A stretch of 64,000 bases of DNA, taken from the NCBI GenBank assembly GCA_017399695.1, contig JAFQBK010000016.1, positions 62,001 to 126,000 on the forward strand, given 5' to 3'. Shown here piece after piece: positions 9,501 through 18,496 of this stretch; position 1 is the stretch's first letter; every line of letters begins with the position of its first letter. Under the pieces are notes generated by a model, which ran no database searches, was not told the DNA's origin, and was given only the letters and a program-made list of their open reading frames with translations. The position numbers and the translations under genes are program-made. The stretch comes from Clostridia bacterium. Lineage in GTDB: Bacteria > Bacillota > Clostridia > UBA1381 > UBA9506.

Positions 9501-10282
9501 TAAGAACCCAGAGACCGGGCAACTCCTTTACCAAAGACGGAAAAGTTGTTTTGGATATCGCACAGAATACTGGATATTTTGAAGACTACTACACGCTGAA
9601 AGTAACCGAAAAATTTGGTTCAGGTGAGAGAACCCGTTTGTTGACCGAAAAGGAACTCGACCACAACGTGACTTGGATTTATCCGGATATATTGCTTACG
9701 AAAAATAACCGATTGGCGAAAAGCCCGGTAGGAAACGGTGACGGAACGAGGGTATGTCTAAGAACGATTCAGATTCAATCTGGCGGCGTAATGATGGTAG
9801 TTTACAACCGGAATGACGGCGCGATTGTCCGTGATTTTGAACTTTCCGCGATGTACATCCCGTCTACCGGCAGTAAAACATTCACTAAAGACTTTGATTT
9901 TAAAGTTATATTAAGAAGATTTGCTCCTGCTCTGACAAACGGAAGCAGTGAGCTCACTCCGGATGATTCACTGGTAGCAGGAACATGGACACCGAAAATT
10001 TCAGTTTCCAATATGGATTCCTATTTCCGAGGCTTCTATGGTGTAGCTCTGTATGAAAAACAGTCCAATGGCTTACTCAAGCTTTTAGATATTGCGCTGG
10101 CCGAAGAGGGCATGCCGATTAACGAAAAGTCAATCACAGACGTAACCTTTGGGGATAAAACCTTTACGGTTTCGGACCCGGACAACAATGTTATTAAAAC
10201 ATTTGTATGGGATTTTGTCAGCAACATCTGGTCTTCCAATCAGATGCCGCTGATAGATTGCATTACATTTGCAAAAAAATAA
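6587..10282 (+). CDS. Large secreted beta-helix protein with N-terminal binding module
   Basis: Exported protein of 1231 residues, preceded by TAGGAGGG at proper spacing. The signal peptide ends near VSA (residue 23). Residues about 30-170 form a CBM-like module ending in FYVDDLYLGQV. Residues 180-280 form a bacterial Ig-like domain (WSLDKSYTGISIDAQSG) like those repeated in the protein at 10313. From residue 281 to about 960 runs a parallel beta-helix paralogous to that at 2478; both share the GDGS(F/I)ERP entry, the DYGEL-YPG segment and DAGA(I/L)Y-G. The last 130 residues resemble the C-terminus of the protein at 5074. There is no SLH domain, so it may be released or held by another route. 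Enzymatic activity is plausible but not assignable. Confidence 0.85.
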   Translation: MKRLVALLTVACLLLSSVGVVSATVTQTNSSVAQGNYLTNGTVEDTATHSAWGSALATTNAAHSGVYSLAGNGGQKRTKQDVTVPTGKTYIQSAYVRTQDTITTPDNSHYIGFYNEGAIAGIQGKLYGPTHNWTQILWMYEVPASLGAEATINTGVFSNSPNFYVDDLYLGQVTAVLSDIQGESLIYIPETGSVTETYQTSYTNQVGTMDGLSNASFAWSLDKSYTGISIDAQSGVLTVSDAATTQTVNVIATVTPNINDLAPITKTKTVTVKPYTPIKELYVRSGATGGDGSFERPYGSLNEARAAVRNINKNEYDGITVYLRGGEYRFSSPVDFTNNDSGTATCPITYKNYQDEEVYFLGSKPITGQLFTTLASGSAANRIPSTVRNKILQLDLSAVGLSVSDYGELAYPGMRQYRNLAPSTDLFLDGEAMTLARYPNTGYMDVETVVNAGSTPSSGGAWNSSGAFTLGYSAEHAAHMDTWTTATDAKMYGYFYYSWSDETIDLASVSASNNTITSALPSYYGVRSGEGQRFYVYNLLEELDTPGEYYIDRTTNTLYFYPPEGVDVTQKTLNLSTMTGGFVVLTNAKYINFNGIKFSQARGRGVYITSSSGDYSRNNTVTDCTFTYLGASNGSAGGLANGYNNGFERCTFEHIDGGVELSGGDLATLTHGNNYVRNCYFNDFSRRKKTYNPAILMRSMGQIAANNVIENGPHSAIMFDGPENTVEYNRISNVLLESTDAGAIYCGSNVIARGNQIRYNYISDIVDSIYENLDQKWCHGIYLDDEFCSADIYGNILKNIEGFGVFINGGRDNTVDNNVFYNCQRATIHITKAGIYQTGAGEGFSTGGKFINQLNDPTIDNDLWHRKYSEVFTMRDEFTGENPIEVSYPKNNVISDNVYIASGPEYFLDLAIQYGTFLRNKTYAENPGFASADDFTLLPNSQLKTDNNQFTDIPFVMIGNHFEVVDLFIDAVRTQRPGNSFTKDGKVVLDIAQNTGYFEDYYTLKVTEKFGSGERTRLLTEKELDHNVTWIYPDILLTKNNRLAKSPVGNGDGTRVCLRTIQIQSGGVMMVVYNRNDGAIVRDFELSAMYIPSTGSKTFTKDFDFKVILRRFAPALTNGSSELTPDDSLVAGTWTPKISVSNMDSYFRGFYGVALYEKQSNGLLKLLDIALAEEGMPINEKSITDVTFGDKTFTVSDPDNNVIKTFVWDFVSNIWSSNQMPLIDCITFAKK

Positions 10283-10312
10283 TGATTCATAATTTTCATG
10301 GAGGTGTATTTG

Positions 10313-13300
10313 ATGAAGCGATTTTTAGCACTAATTTGCACAATGTGTCTCTTGCTTTCGTCGATGGGTGTGTTTACAGCCTCTGCCGCAATTGTGACGT
10401 TTGATAACGTTGCAGCCGGCAATCAGCTGGAAAACGGCGACTTGTCAGACGAAAATAAGTGCGGAAACGTCTATTACAAAAATACTGCTGGTATTTCTGA
10501 AGAGGCGTATACCGGTGAGAGAAGTTTGAAAATTAACCGTACCGGTTGCTGTGCTGGCGGTGTTCCGGTAACCTTGGAGCGTGGTAAGACTTATATCTAT
10601 TCTTGCTGGATTAAGCTCGAGGACGGTTCCCAGGCTACCGGTCAGTACAAAACTTACCCGGATGGTCTTCCGAGCGATGTTTATACAACGACCCGTGTCA
10701 ATGCCTATGTGGCTCCTACCGGTACATGGACAAATGTTGTAGAGGCATATACGATTAATGCCAACGCAGCAAATGAGTCCTATACTATGACGATGGGTTA
10801 TATTTTGAATAGCAGTGTGAATCTTTTGATTGACGATGTATATTTTGGCGAGGTAACTCCGGCAGTCACTATTAGTGGTGCCGACGAGTTAGGTTTCCCG
10901 GGCGAAACGACCTATACCGCAACTGTTAAAAATCAGTTGGGTGGAACCGTTGGACTTGGAAGCACGCCGATTACCTGGTCCTTGGCTGAAAGCTATACCG
11001 GCGTTTCCATCAATGCAAGCACCGGCAAATTGACGGTTGACAATACTGCAACAGCAGGTACCATCAAAGTAAAGGCGACTTGCACTCCGGCGTTTAACAG
11101 CTTGAGTCCGGTTGTTGTAGACAAAGATGTCGTTCTTACGTCAACCGGTGGCGGTGCAGTAACTCCGCCGGTTTCGGGCGATGGCAATCTTTATACCAAT
11201 GCAGGCTTTGAAGACGGAACAACCGGCTGGATAAGTGGAACACTTGCTTCTGCTGAATCTAAGAAAAAAAGCGGAGCAAAGTCCATGTTTGCACAGTTTA
11301 ACTCTACGGTACAGATGAGAATGTATCAGAGTGTTCCGGTAACCGCAGATAAAGTGTATCTGTTTGGTGGATATTTTATGGCTGATGAGGGCTTTGCAAA
11401 CCAGACCGTACAGGTTTATGGCGAAGGCTCTTATACCAAATACAATGATAGCCAAACCTCGAATGCAAGCCTTTCTGAAAGTGAATGGAAGGCCGCGGCT
11501 CGAACCTATAAAGCAACCGCTAACGGTACGCTGAATGTCGGTATTTTGGCACCGTCAACCAATTTGTTTGCAGACGATATGTATGCAGGCGAACTGAAGG
11601 TTGATAATATTGAAATTGCCGGCGAGGATAGCGTCGCAATTCCTTCCGGTCAGGCAACAGAAACGACCTACACCGCAAAAGTATTGAATCAGATGGGGAA
11701 TACTGTCGGTGTAGCATCAGAGACTGTAACTTGGTCTTTGGCAGACACCTATACCGGCGTTTCGATTGAAGCGGCAACCGGTAAACTTTCCGTTGCTAAT
11801 ACCGCAACGGCAGGTACCATCAAGGTAAAAGCAAACTGTACACCGAGCTTTAACGGTTTAAGCGAAGTTTCCTTTGAAAAGGAAGTAACGCTTACGCAGA
11901 GCGCACCGACAACGAATACTTTTGATTGCGTTGCTCCGGGCAACCAGTTTGAAAACGGTGACTTTGAAGATGAAAATAAATGCGGCTCTCCGTATTTTTC
12001 TAACGGTTCCGGTACTTCGGATGTTGCACATTCCGGCGTTCGTAGCTTAATTATTGGTGGAACGGGTAAAAACTGTGCGGCAAGAGAAGTTACTTTGGAA
12101 AAAGGTAAAACCTATATTTTCTCCGCCTGGTTTAAAGCAGCAGGAACGGAGACTCCGGGTGTAAACAGCTATCCGGAAGGTGTAGCTTCCGCGCCGGTAC
12201 AGGCTTCGGACTATACCATGAACAGAAGCTATGTAACGGTTTCCACAACGGAATGGAAACAGCTTGCACAAATTGTCAAGGTATCAGCAACAAGTTCTGT
12301 TGAAAGCTTTAAGTTCAAGTTAGGTTTCTTATTCAATATGGCGGGCACTGTTTTAGTTGATGATATCTACTTCGGTGAGGTTACACCGTCATTTGCTGTT
12401 AGTGGTGTGAATGAGATTACCATTCCGTCAACGAGCAGTACGGAAACTACCTTTACCGCAACGCTTACCAATCAGTTGGGCGGTACCGAGGGCATGGAAA
12501 ACGAAAGTATCCGTTGGTCTTTGGCTGAAGACTATACCGGTGTTACCATCAGTGAATTAAATGGTAAGCTGACAGTTGATTCGACGGCAACAGCAGGTAC
12601 TATCAAGGTAAAAGCAACCTGCACGCCGACCATCAATGGTTTGGCACCGATTGTAAAAGAAATGGATGTACTCTTAAAAGAGGCACTTGTTTTAACACCT
12701 CCGACGGATGCAAACCTTTATACAAACGCAGGGTTTGAAGAGGGAACAACCGGTTGGAGCAGCGGAACTCTTTCTTCCTCTACTGAGGTAAAGAAAACCG
12801 GTGAAAAAGCCTTAAAGGGCGAATTTAGCGGTGCAGTTCAGACAAGAATGTATCAAGATATTGCTGTTTCTGCGAATAAAGTATATGTTATCTCCGGTCA
12901 CTTCTTAGCACTTGACGGAAGTGCAGGAAGCAATGTTCAGATTTATGGCGAAGGTCCGGTAGAAAACTATAATGTAGGACAAAAAGTAGATGCCAGCCTT
13001 TCTACCAGCGAGTGGAAACAGGCGACCCGTACCTATAAAGCAACGGCAGACGGAAGTTTCCGCGTAGGCGTTTTAGCGCCGAGCATTAACCTTTATGCAG
13101 ATGATATGTATGCAGGCGAACTGATGGTTGCGGACATCGAAATTACGGGTAATGCGCAGTATCCGATTCCGTATTCTGCAAGTAGTCAGGGTACTTATAC
13201 AGCTAAAGCAATCAATCAGGTGGGGAATACCGTAGGCCTTCAAGGTGAGACAATGAAATGGTCTCTGAAAGCTCCGTATGCCGGGGTTTCCATCAATGAA

Positions 13301-15736
13301 GATACCGGTGTTCTTACGGTAAGTTCTACGGCAGTCAGAGGAACGGTTGAAATCGTTGCCTCCTGCACGCCGAGCTTCAGCACGCAGCCTGCTTTTACGA
13401 AAACCTTTGCAATCGAACTGACAAAAGAAGCTTTGTCGGTTGAAACAGTAAAGGCCAATATGCTTACCAATGCTGGATTTGAAGACGGTGTTTCCGGTTG
13501 GAACGGCATAACCGGTGTTTCCGCTGATTATTATAGCGGTGCACAGAGTGGTAAAGCATCGTGGGGTTCTGCAAGCCAGAAGGCATCTCAGGTCGTCAAT
13601 CTTGCGCCGAATGCAGTTTATATTGGTGGAGTTTGGGCAAAAGCAGAGTCTGAGAGCGAAGCAGGAAAATTTCTTCAGGTTTATTTAGAAAACAAGTCAT
13701 CCAACCCGGCAATGACCTCCCCTTCCGGTGATGGCGCCTATACGAAGAATATTACGACCACTACTGAATGGCAGCAGGCGGTCCGTATCTATAAAACAGA
13801 TACCTGGACAACGGCTGGAGATGTCTCTTTTGGTCTCTTATCTGAAAGATCCAATATGCTGATTGATGATGCATATTTTGGACGTTTGGTTATCGATTCC
13901 TTTAATATTTCCGGTAGCGATACGATTGAAATCCCGGCAAGCGCGATAGTTAAAATGCCGTATACTGCAACCCTGACAAACCAGTTGGGTAATGCGATGG
14001 GTATTGGAACTCAAAGAGTTACCTGGGAACTTTCGGAAGACTATGATGGTGTTTCAATTGATGAAGTAAGCGGTCAGCTCTCTGTAAGCTCGACGACAAT
14101 GAGTGGAAATCTTAAGATTAAGGCGGTTTGCTATCCGTCATTTAATACAGACATTCTCCCGATGGTGTACGAAGAGAAAACTATCCTTTTAGTAAAACCG
14201 GGTGAAACTTCGGAGCCGCAGGTTAGAAAGCTGAAGATTACCGGCACAGTTGCAGAAAATTCTGAACTGACCGCATCCTATACTTTCTATCAAAAGGACG
14301 GCAATTCCGACGCATCTGAGTTCCAGTGGTACAAAGCAACCTCTTTAGATGGCACATTTGATCCGATTATAGGCGCAACCTCTAATACGTATACGGTTCA
14401 GGTTGGTGAGGCTGATTACTTCTATGTTGTGGAAGTACTGCCGAAAGATAATCAGGGTAATATCGGTGCTAGTGTGGTTCGAAGCGCTGTTGCAGTAAAA
14501 CCGACAGCACCGACAGCAGAGAACGTTACCTTTACCGGTACCGCTTATGTCGGTTCTACGTTAACTGCTAAATATGATTTCGTTGATGCGAACGGTGATC
14601 CAGAAGGCGTGAGCACGTTCCGCTGGTTGCGCGGTGATACGGCAGATAACCTGACCGAAATTTCCGGCGCTACGTCGAAAACTTACGTACTGACTCAGGA
14701 TGATGTGGACAAGTGGATTGCAGTAGCAGTCACACCGGTTTCTACTGTTGAGCCTGTTGTAGGCGTAGATGTAGATGCAGAAGTGGTTGGCGCAGCAAAA
14801 CGTGGTCCTACCGCCGCAACTGCTCTTGATGTTTCTATTAAGGGTAAAATTCAGGAGGGCAATACGGTTACTGCAAGTTACAAATATTCGCATCCGTATG
14901 GATTACAGGAAAAAGGTACTAAATTTGCTTGGTATTTAGACGGTGTATTAGAAAGCGAAAAAGCGGCTTACGCAATCCCGTCCAATGCCGATGGAAAGAC
15001 ATTGGTGCTCGAAATCAAAGTGGGTTGTGAATTTGCGCCGTACTACGGTGAGGCAGTAAGAACCTCCGGCGCAACTGTATCGAAAAAAGACGTCAGCTGG
15101 GGCGGTGGTGGTGGTACCTCCTTTAAGGGTGGCGGTATCTCCAATAATGATACTCCGATTGTAACACCTCAGACACCGGTTGTAACCTCAAAGTTTGCTG
15201 ACGTTACAACGCATTGGGCGAAAGATGCGATTGAAGATATGGCAGAGAAGGGCATCATAAACGGTGTTGGTGATCAGAAATTTGAGCCGGACAGAAGCGT
15301 ATCCAGAAGCGAATTTATCGCAATGATTGTTCGTTTACTTGGTATCGACGATGCTGGCGATGAGCAGATTTTTGCAGATGTAACTTCTTCTGACTGGTAC
15401 TACAGTGTTGTTCAGACGGCATCCCGTGCAGGTCTGATCAGCGGTCGTGGCGATGGATTTGATCCGATTGCTACCATCTCCAGAGAAGAAGCAGCAGTTG
15501 TTCTTATGAATGCTTACGAAAAATATAAGGGCGAAGCAACCGCTGAACCACTTGGCTTTGCAGATAAAGACAGTATCAGCAGTTGGGCAACCGCGGCAGT
15601 TGAAAAAGCGGTTGGCGTAGGCTTGTTAAAGGGTGACGATACGAATACTGTTCGCCCGGCAGGTAACTTAACTCGCGCAGAAGCTGCAAGTATTTTGGCA
15701 AGATTAGATGTTGCTTTTAATGGAGGTGCTGAATAA
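10313..15736 (+). CDS. Giant multidomain cell-surface protein: five binding-module/Ig units, Ig-like repeats, three SLH domains
   Basis: Cell-surface protein of 1807 residues. ATG 10313 sits six bases after GGAGGTG; the in-frame ATG 10298 overlaps that site and is rejected. After a signal peptide (cut near ASA, residue 24) come five tandem units of about 250 residues, each a CBM-like jelly roll followed by an Ig-like domain with the signature WSLA-YTGVSI...GTIKVKA-CTP. Units 1 and 3 resemble each other, as do 2 and 4, giving an A-B-A'-B'-C order. Then come about 290 residues of further Ig-like repeats, a glycine-rich linker near 1595-1625, and three SLH domains (each opening FADV or FADK) that bind secondary wall polysaccharide. 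No catalytic domain is seen; it probably holds glycan at the cell wall. Its stop overlaps the next start by one base. Confidence 0.88.
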   Translation: MKRFLALICTMCLLLSSMGVFTASAAIVTFDNVAAGNQLENGDLSDENKCGNVYYKNTAGISEEAYTGERSLKINRTGCCAGGVPVTLERGKTYIYSCWIKLEDGSQATGQYKTYPDGLPSDVYTTTRVNAYVAPTGTWTNVVEAYTINANAANESYTMTMGYILNSSVNLLIDDVYFGEVTPAVTISGADELGFPGETTYTATVKNQLGGTVGLGSTPITWSLAESYTGVSINASTGKLTVDNTATAGTIKVKATCTPAFNSLSPVVVDKDVVLTSTGGGAVTPPVSGDGNLYTNAGFEDGTTGWISGTLASAESKKKSGAKSMFAQFNSTVQMRMYQSVPVTADKVYLFGGYFMADEGFANQTVQVYGEGSYTKYNDSQTSNASLSESEWKAAARTYKATANGTLNVGILAPSTNLFADDMYAGELKVDNIEIAGEDSVAIPSGQATETTYTAKVLNQMGNTVGVASETVTWSLADTYTGVSIEAATGKLSVANTATAGTIKVKANCTPSFNGLSEVSFEKEVTLTQSAPTTNTFDCVAPGNQFENGDFEDENKCGSPYFSNGSGTSDVAHSGVRSLIIGGTGKNCAAREVTLEKGKTYIFSAWFKAAGTETPGVNSYPEGVASAPVQASDYTMNRSYVTVSTTEWKQLAQIVKVSATSSVESFKFKLGFLFNMAGTVLVDDIYFGEVTPSFAVSGVNEITIPSTSSTETTFTATLTNQLGGTEGMENESIRWSLAEDYTGVTISELNGKLTVDSTATAGTIKVKATCTPTINGLAPIVKEMDVLLKEALVLTPPTDANLYTNAGFEEGTTGWSSGTLSSSTEVKKTGEKALKGEFSGAVQTRMYQDIAVSANKVYVISGHFLALDGSAGSNVQIYGEGPVENYNVGQKVDASLSTSEWKQATRTYKATADGSFRVGVLAPSINLYADDMYAGELMVADIEITGNAQYPIPYSASSQGTYTAKAINQVGNTVGLQGETMKWSLKAPYAGVSINEDTGVLTVSSTAVRGTVEIVASCTPSFSTQPAFTKTFAIELTKEALSVETVKANMLTNAGFEDGVSGWNGITGVSADYYSGAQSGKASWGSASQKASQVVNLAPNAVYIGGVWAKAESESEAGKFLQVYLENKSSNPAMTSPSGDGAYTKNITTTTEWQQAVRIYKTDTWTTAGDVSFGLLSERSNMLIDDAYFGRLVIDSFNISGSDTIEIPASAIVKMPYTATLTNQLGNAMGIGTQRVTWELSEDYDGVSIDEVSGQLSVSSTTMSGNLKIKAVCYPSFNTDILPMVYEEKTILLVKPGETSEPQVRKLKITGTVAENSELTASYTFYQKDGNSDASEFQWYKATSLDGTFDPIIGATSNTYTVQVGEADYFYVVEVLPKDNQGNIGASVVRSAVAVKPTAPTAENVTFTGTAYVGSTLTAKYDFVDANGDPEGVSTFRWLRGDTADNLTEISGATSKTYVLTQDDVDKWIAVAVTPVSTVEPVVGVDVDAEVVGAAKRGPTAATALDVSIKGKIQEGNTVTASYKYSHPYGLQEKGTKFAWYLDGVLESEKAAYAIPSNADGKTLVLEIKVGCEFAPYYGEAVRTSGATVSKKDVSWGGGGGTSFKGGGISNNDTPIVTPQTPVVTSKFADVTTHWAKDAIEDMAEKGIINGVGDQKFEPDRSVSRSEFIAMIVRLLGIDDAGDEQIFADVTSSDWYYSVVQTASRAGLISGRGDGFDPIATISREEAAVVLMNAYEKYKGEATAEPLGFADKDSISSWATAAVEKAVGVGLLKGDDTNTVRPAGNLTRAEAASILARLDVAFNGGAE
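10397..14220 (+). repeat. Five tandem coding repeats of about 730-795 bases
   Basis: Units begin near 10397, 11185, 11918, 12712 and 13457. The best conserved stretch is the GTIKVKA-CTP segment (near 11060, 11815 and 12595), where the DNA is also nearly identical in units 1-3. Alternating similarity (1 with 3, 2 with 4) suggests duplication of a two-unit block. Confidence 0.8.
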
Positions 15737-18390
15737 TGAGAATGCTGAAAAAACTGACGGCTGTTATTCTTTCAGCTGTGTTGCTTTTGAGCTGTATGTG
15801 CGTTTTTGCAACAGAAACGACAGAAACCGAAGTTGCACCGAGCAATCAGCACGCTTATGCAGTAAATATCTTGAATGTTCTCGGTGTCTTAACGGACGAT
15901 GAAGTAGTAAGTTTTGATGAAACAAGCAATGTAACCCGTGCAGAGTTTGTACGTTTGGTTCTGAAAATGATTGGTTATTCCGATGAGTTAACCGTTTCGG
16001 AAGAATCGCTGAAATTCAGTGATGTTCCGTTTACTTATTGGGCAACCCCCTATATCGTATATGCAAGCGATATGGGCTTAATTTCCGGTTATGAAAACGG
16101 TGAGTTCGGTCCTGAGGACTGGCTCACCTACGGTCAAGCCGTAAAAATCGTACTTTCGGCGATTGGTCACACCAAAGAAAACTCCAAATTGACGGATTAT
16201 CCGGATAGCTATATTGCACTGGCATCTCTGCTCGGACTTTTGCAGAATGTTGGTGGCAATGCCAATAATCCGATTGCCAAGGGTGATGTAGCAGAACTTA
16301 TTTACAATGCGCTGGAGGCAGAAGTTGTTCAGCAGCGCAGCTTTGGCGAGGAAGAATTCTACGTCAAAGACGGTGTTCTGATGATGGAGCATTACTTGGA
16401 TGTAAAGAAAGTTAAAGGTATCTGGAATGCAGACGAGAACAAAAACGTATACGGTGGAACATTCCCGAAAGCAGGAACCATTGAAATTGATCGTATGCCG
16501 TATTATGTTGGAACTGTAAAACGGGATGAAACCTTACTCTTTAAAAATGTTGTTTGCTATGTAAAACTGGCTGCAGACGACGATGCAACTATTCTTTATA
16601 TGGAGCAGGGCAAGGGCAACTATTTAGAGATTAAGACGGAGGACTTAGCAGGTTCACCGAGTATTTCCGCAATTCCTTATTATGAAGGTTATAGCAAGAC
16701 CTCTGCATTTATTGCAAGTGATGTCAATATTCTCTTAAACGGTCGTTACTTTAAGCCAAAAGCGAGCGTTACCTCTAATGACCTAAAGCAGCCACAGACA
16801 ACTTTAAAGCTTTATGACAATGACCGAGACGGCGAGTATGAAATTCTTCAGCTCGTAAAAGCAGAAACCGCTATCATTGATAAGGTTGACGTAAACAACG
16901 AGTATCTGTTCTTCAAATACGGCAAATTAGTTGATGGTAATGACTACATTGATGCTAGTAACGCGCGTAAAGAAAAGAAAGTCAATATCAAAAATACTGA
17001 AGGAGCAGTGGTTGATCCAAAAACCTTGGCAGCGTGGGATGTACTGGAAATGTACCGCACCGTAGATTCTGCTTACATCGAAATTATTGTTTCTGATCAA
17101 AGAATCCGTGGCACGGTAGAAAGTATTACAGACGATGAGTACATCATTAATGGTGCAAGCTACCACTTGTCTCAGGATTATTTAGATGCTTTTTCTGCCG
17201 GTCACGCCAAAGCAGAAGTACCATCAGCCGGTGACAGCGGAAACTTCTACACGAGCGCCAGCGGATGGATTGCAGGTTTTGTTAAGGGCGCCGGAAGTGA
17301 GTATCTGTATGCATTTATGATTGGCTATGACGGAGACCCAACCGATGTTTCTCCGAAAGCAAGAGTGAAGCTGTTCTCCGAAGAAGGCGAAATGCTTACG
17401 CTCGAACTTGCAAACAGAGTCACATTAGATGGTGTTACCGGTCTTGACGATGAAGCATTCTTAAAGCAAATTGCAGCAAATACATATAACCATGAGTGTG
17501 TTGTAAAATTCGGAAGAAATGCAGAAGGAAAGCTGAATTATCTGGATACGCCGGAGCGTACTTCTTACGATGCATCCAATCCAAATGGTGTTCGCTTTGA
17601 ATTGCATTACGATGGTCCAATGAACTGGACCGCGGGTTACGAATTAGAAAACACGAATCTTCGTATGACCCCAAAAACAATTGTGTTTAGTGTTCCGGGT
17701 GATCTTAACAACGAAAAAGAGTTTAAGGTAATTCCGAACTCCAAGCTTCCGATTGATACTGAAAGAAATGTTCCGGTTATCTTTGATTTGTACGATTCAA
17801 ACGAGGTTTACCGTGTCGGTGCTTGTATTTATTACAGCGATGGCGCAGCGGTGAGTGAGCAGTTTACCAGCCCATTTCTTATTGTGAATCGCGTCACAAA
17901 GTTTGCAAATGAAGACGGCGAAATTCTTAAGAGAATTCAGGGACTTCAGACCGTATCGCTTTCTGCCGGTCAGGGTTACACGACTGAAATGACTTATGAA
18001 GAAGCGGAGCCGGGTCTTTTGCCGGAACTGTCGACGGGAATGATGTTACGATACATACTGAATACCAAAGGTAAGATTTTGAGCATTCAGCATTGGTATA
18101 CACCGGACAAAAACAGACCGTTCTCACAGTGGGGGCATGAGTCAGATACAACTGCAAATCGTGTGACTTATGGACGTGTTACGGTTATTTCACAGGATGA
18201 TAAAATGATTGTTGTTGATGCAGGCTCACAGGGGTATATTTCCTTCCTGCCTCGCGCAATTTGCTGGTATGATGAAGCAAAGAACAAGGTACAGGCGTGT
18301 GGATTTGAAGAAATACGGGTAGGAGATATTGTTGCTTTGCCGGCAACCAATTCACATCCGGCAATTACTATGATTCATCGTTATCGCTAA
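15736..18390 (+). CDS. SLH-domain surface protein with uncharacterised C-terminal region
   Basis: Exported protein of 884 residues. Start ATG 15736 overlaps the previous stop (TAATG) and follows GGAGGTG; an ATG at 15742 is possible. The signal peptide ends near VFA (residue 25). Residues about 33-200 hold SLH-type repeats, with NVTRAEFVRLVLKMIGY, the FSDVPFTYWATPYI segment and a weaker third copy; here SLH is N-terminal, unlike the neighbour. The following 650 or so residues are beta-rich and I do not recognise them. One-base coupling to the 1807-residue gene suggests the two are made together and may form one wall-associated complex. A structural or S-layer-like role is a guess. Confidence 0.82.
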   Translation: MRMLKKLTAVILSAVLLLSCMCVFATETTETEVAPSNQHAYAVNILNVLGVLTDDEVVSFDETSNVTRAEFVRLVLKMIGYSDELTVSEESLKFSDVPFTYWATPYIVYASDMGLISGYENGEFGPEDWLTYGQAVKIVLSAIGHTKENSKLTDYPDSYIALASLLGLLQNVGGNANNPIAKGDVAELIYNALEAEVVQQRSFGEEEFYVKDGVLMMEHYLDVKKVKGIWNADENKNVYGGTFPKAGTIEIDRMPYYVGTVKRDETLLFKNVVCYVKLAADDDATILYMEQGKGNYLEIKTEDLAGSPSISAIPYYEGYSKTSAFIASDVNILLNGRYFKPKASVTSNDLKQPQTTLKLYDNDRDGEYEILQLVKAETAIIDKVDVNNEYLFFKYGKLVDGNDYIDASNARKEKKVNIKNTEGAVVDPKTLAAWDVLEMYRTVDSAYIEIIVSDQRIRGTVESITDDEYIINGASYHLSQDYLDAFSAGHAKAEVPSAGDSGNFYTSASGWIAGFVKGAGSEYLYAFMIGYDGDPTDVSPKARVKLFSEEGEMLTLELANRVTLDGVTGLDDEAFLKQIAANTYNHECVVKFGRNAEGKLNYLDTPERTSYDASNPNGVRFELHYDGPMNWTAGYELENTNLRMTPKTIVFSVPGDLNNEKEFKVIPNSKLPIDTERNVPVIFDLYDSNEVYRVGACIYYSDGAAVSEQFTSPFLIVNRVTKFANEDGEILKRIQGLQTVSLSAGQGYTTEMTYEEAEPGLLPELSTGMMLRYILNTKGKILSIQHWYTPDKNRPFSQWGHESDTTANRVTYGRVTVISQDDKMIVVDAGSQGYISFLPRAICWYDEAKNKVQACGFEEIRVGDIVALPATNSHPAITMIHRYR

Positions 18391-18416
18391 TTTGAAATAT
18401 TGATACAAAAGCAAAA

Positions 18417-18444
18417 CGCTGAAGGCAGATTTCTGCCTTCAGCG
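18417..18444 (+). terminator. Intrinsic-terminator-like hairpin after the surface-protein operon
   Basis: CGCTGAAGGCAG pairs perfectly with CTGCCTTCAGCG around a four-base loop, 26 bases after the stop of the SLH gene. The following sequence is only modestly T-rich, so some read-through into the GH38 gene is possible. Confidence 0.55.
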
Positions 18445-18496
18445 GCTTTGCAGTTTAGGCAAATGAATTTAGGTTGACAAAAGCGAGGTTGATTTT

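Noticed and set aside
15736..15820. Lipobox (LLSC) in the SLH protein signal peptide
   Set aside because: The C-M-C-V-F-A that follows better fits an ordinary signal-peptidase site near VFA, and SLH domains already provide anchoring.
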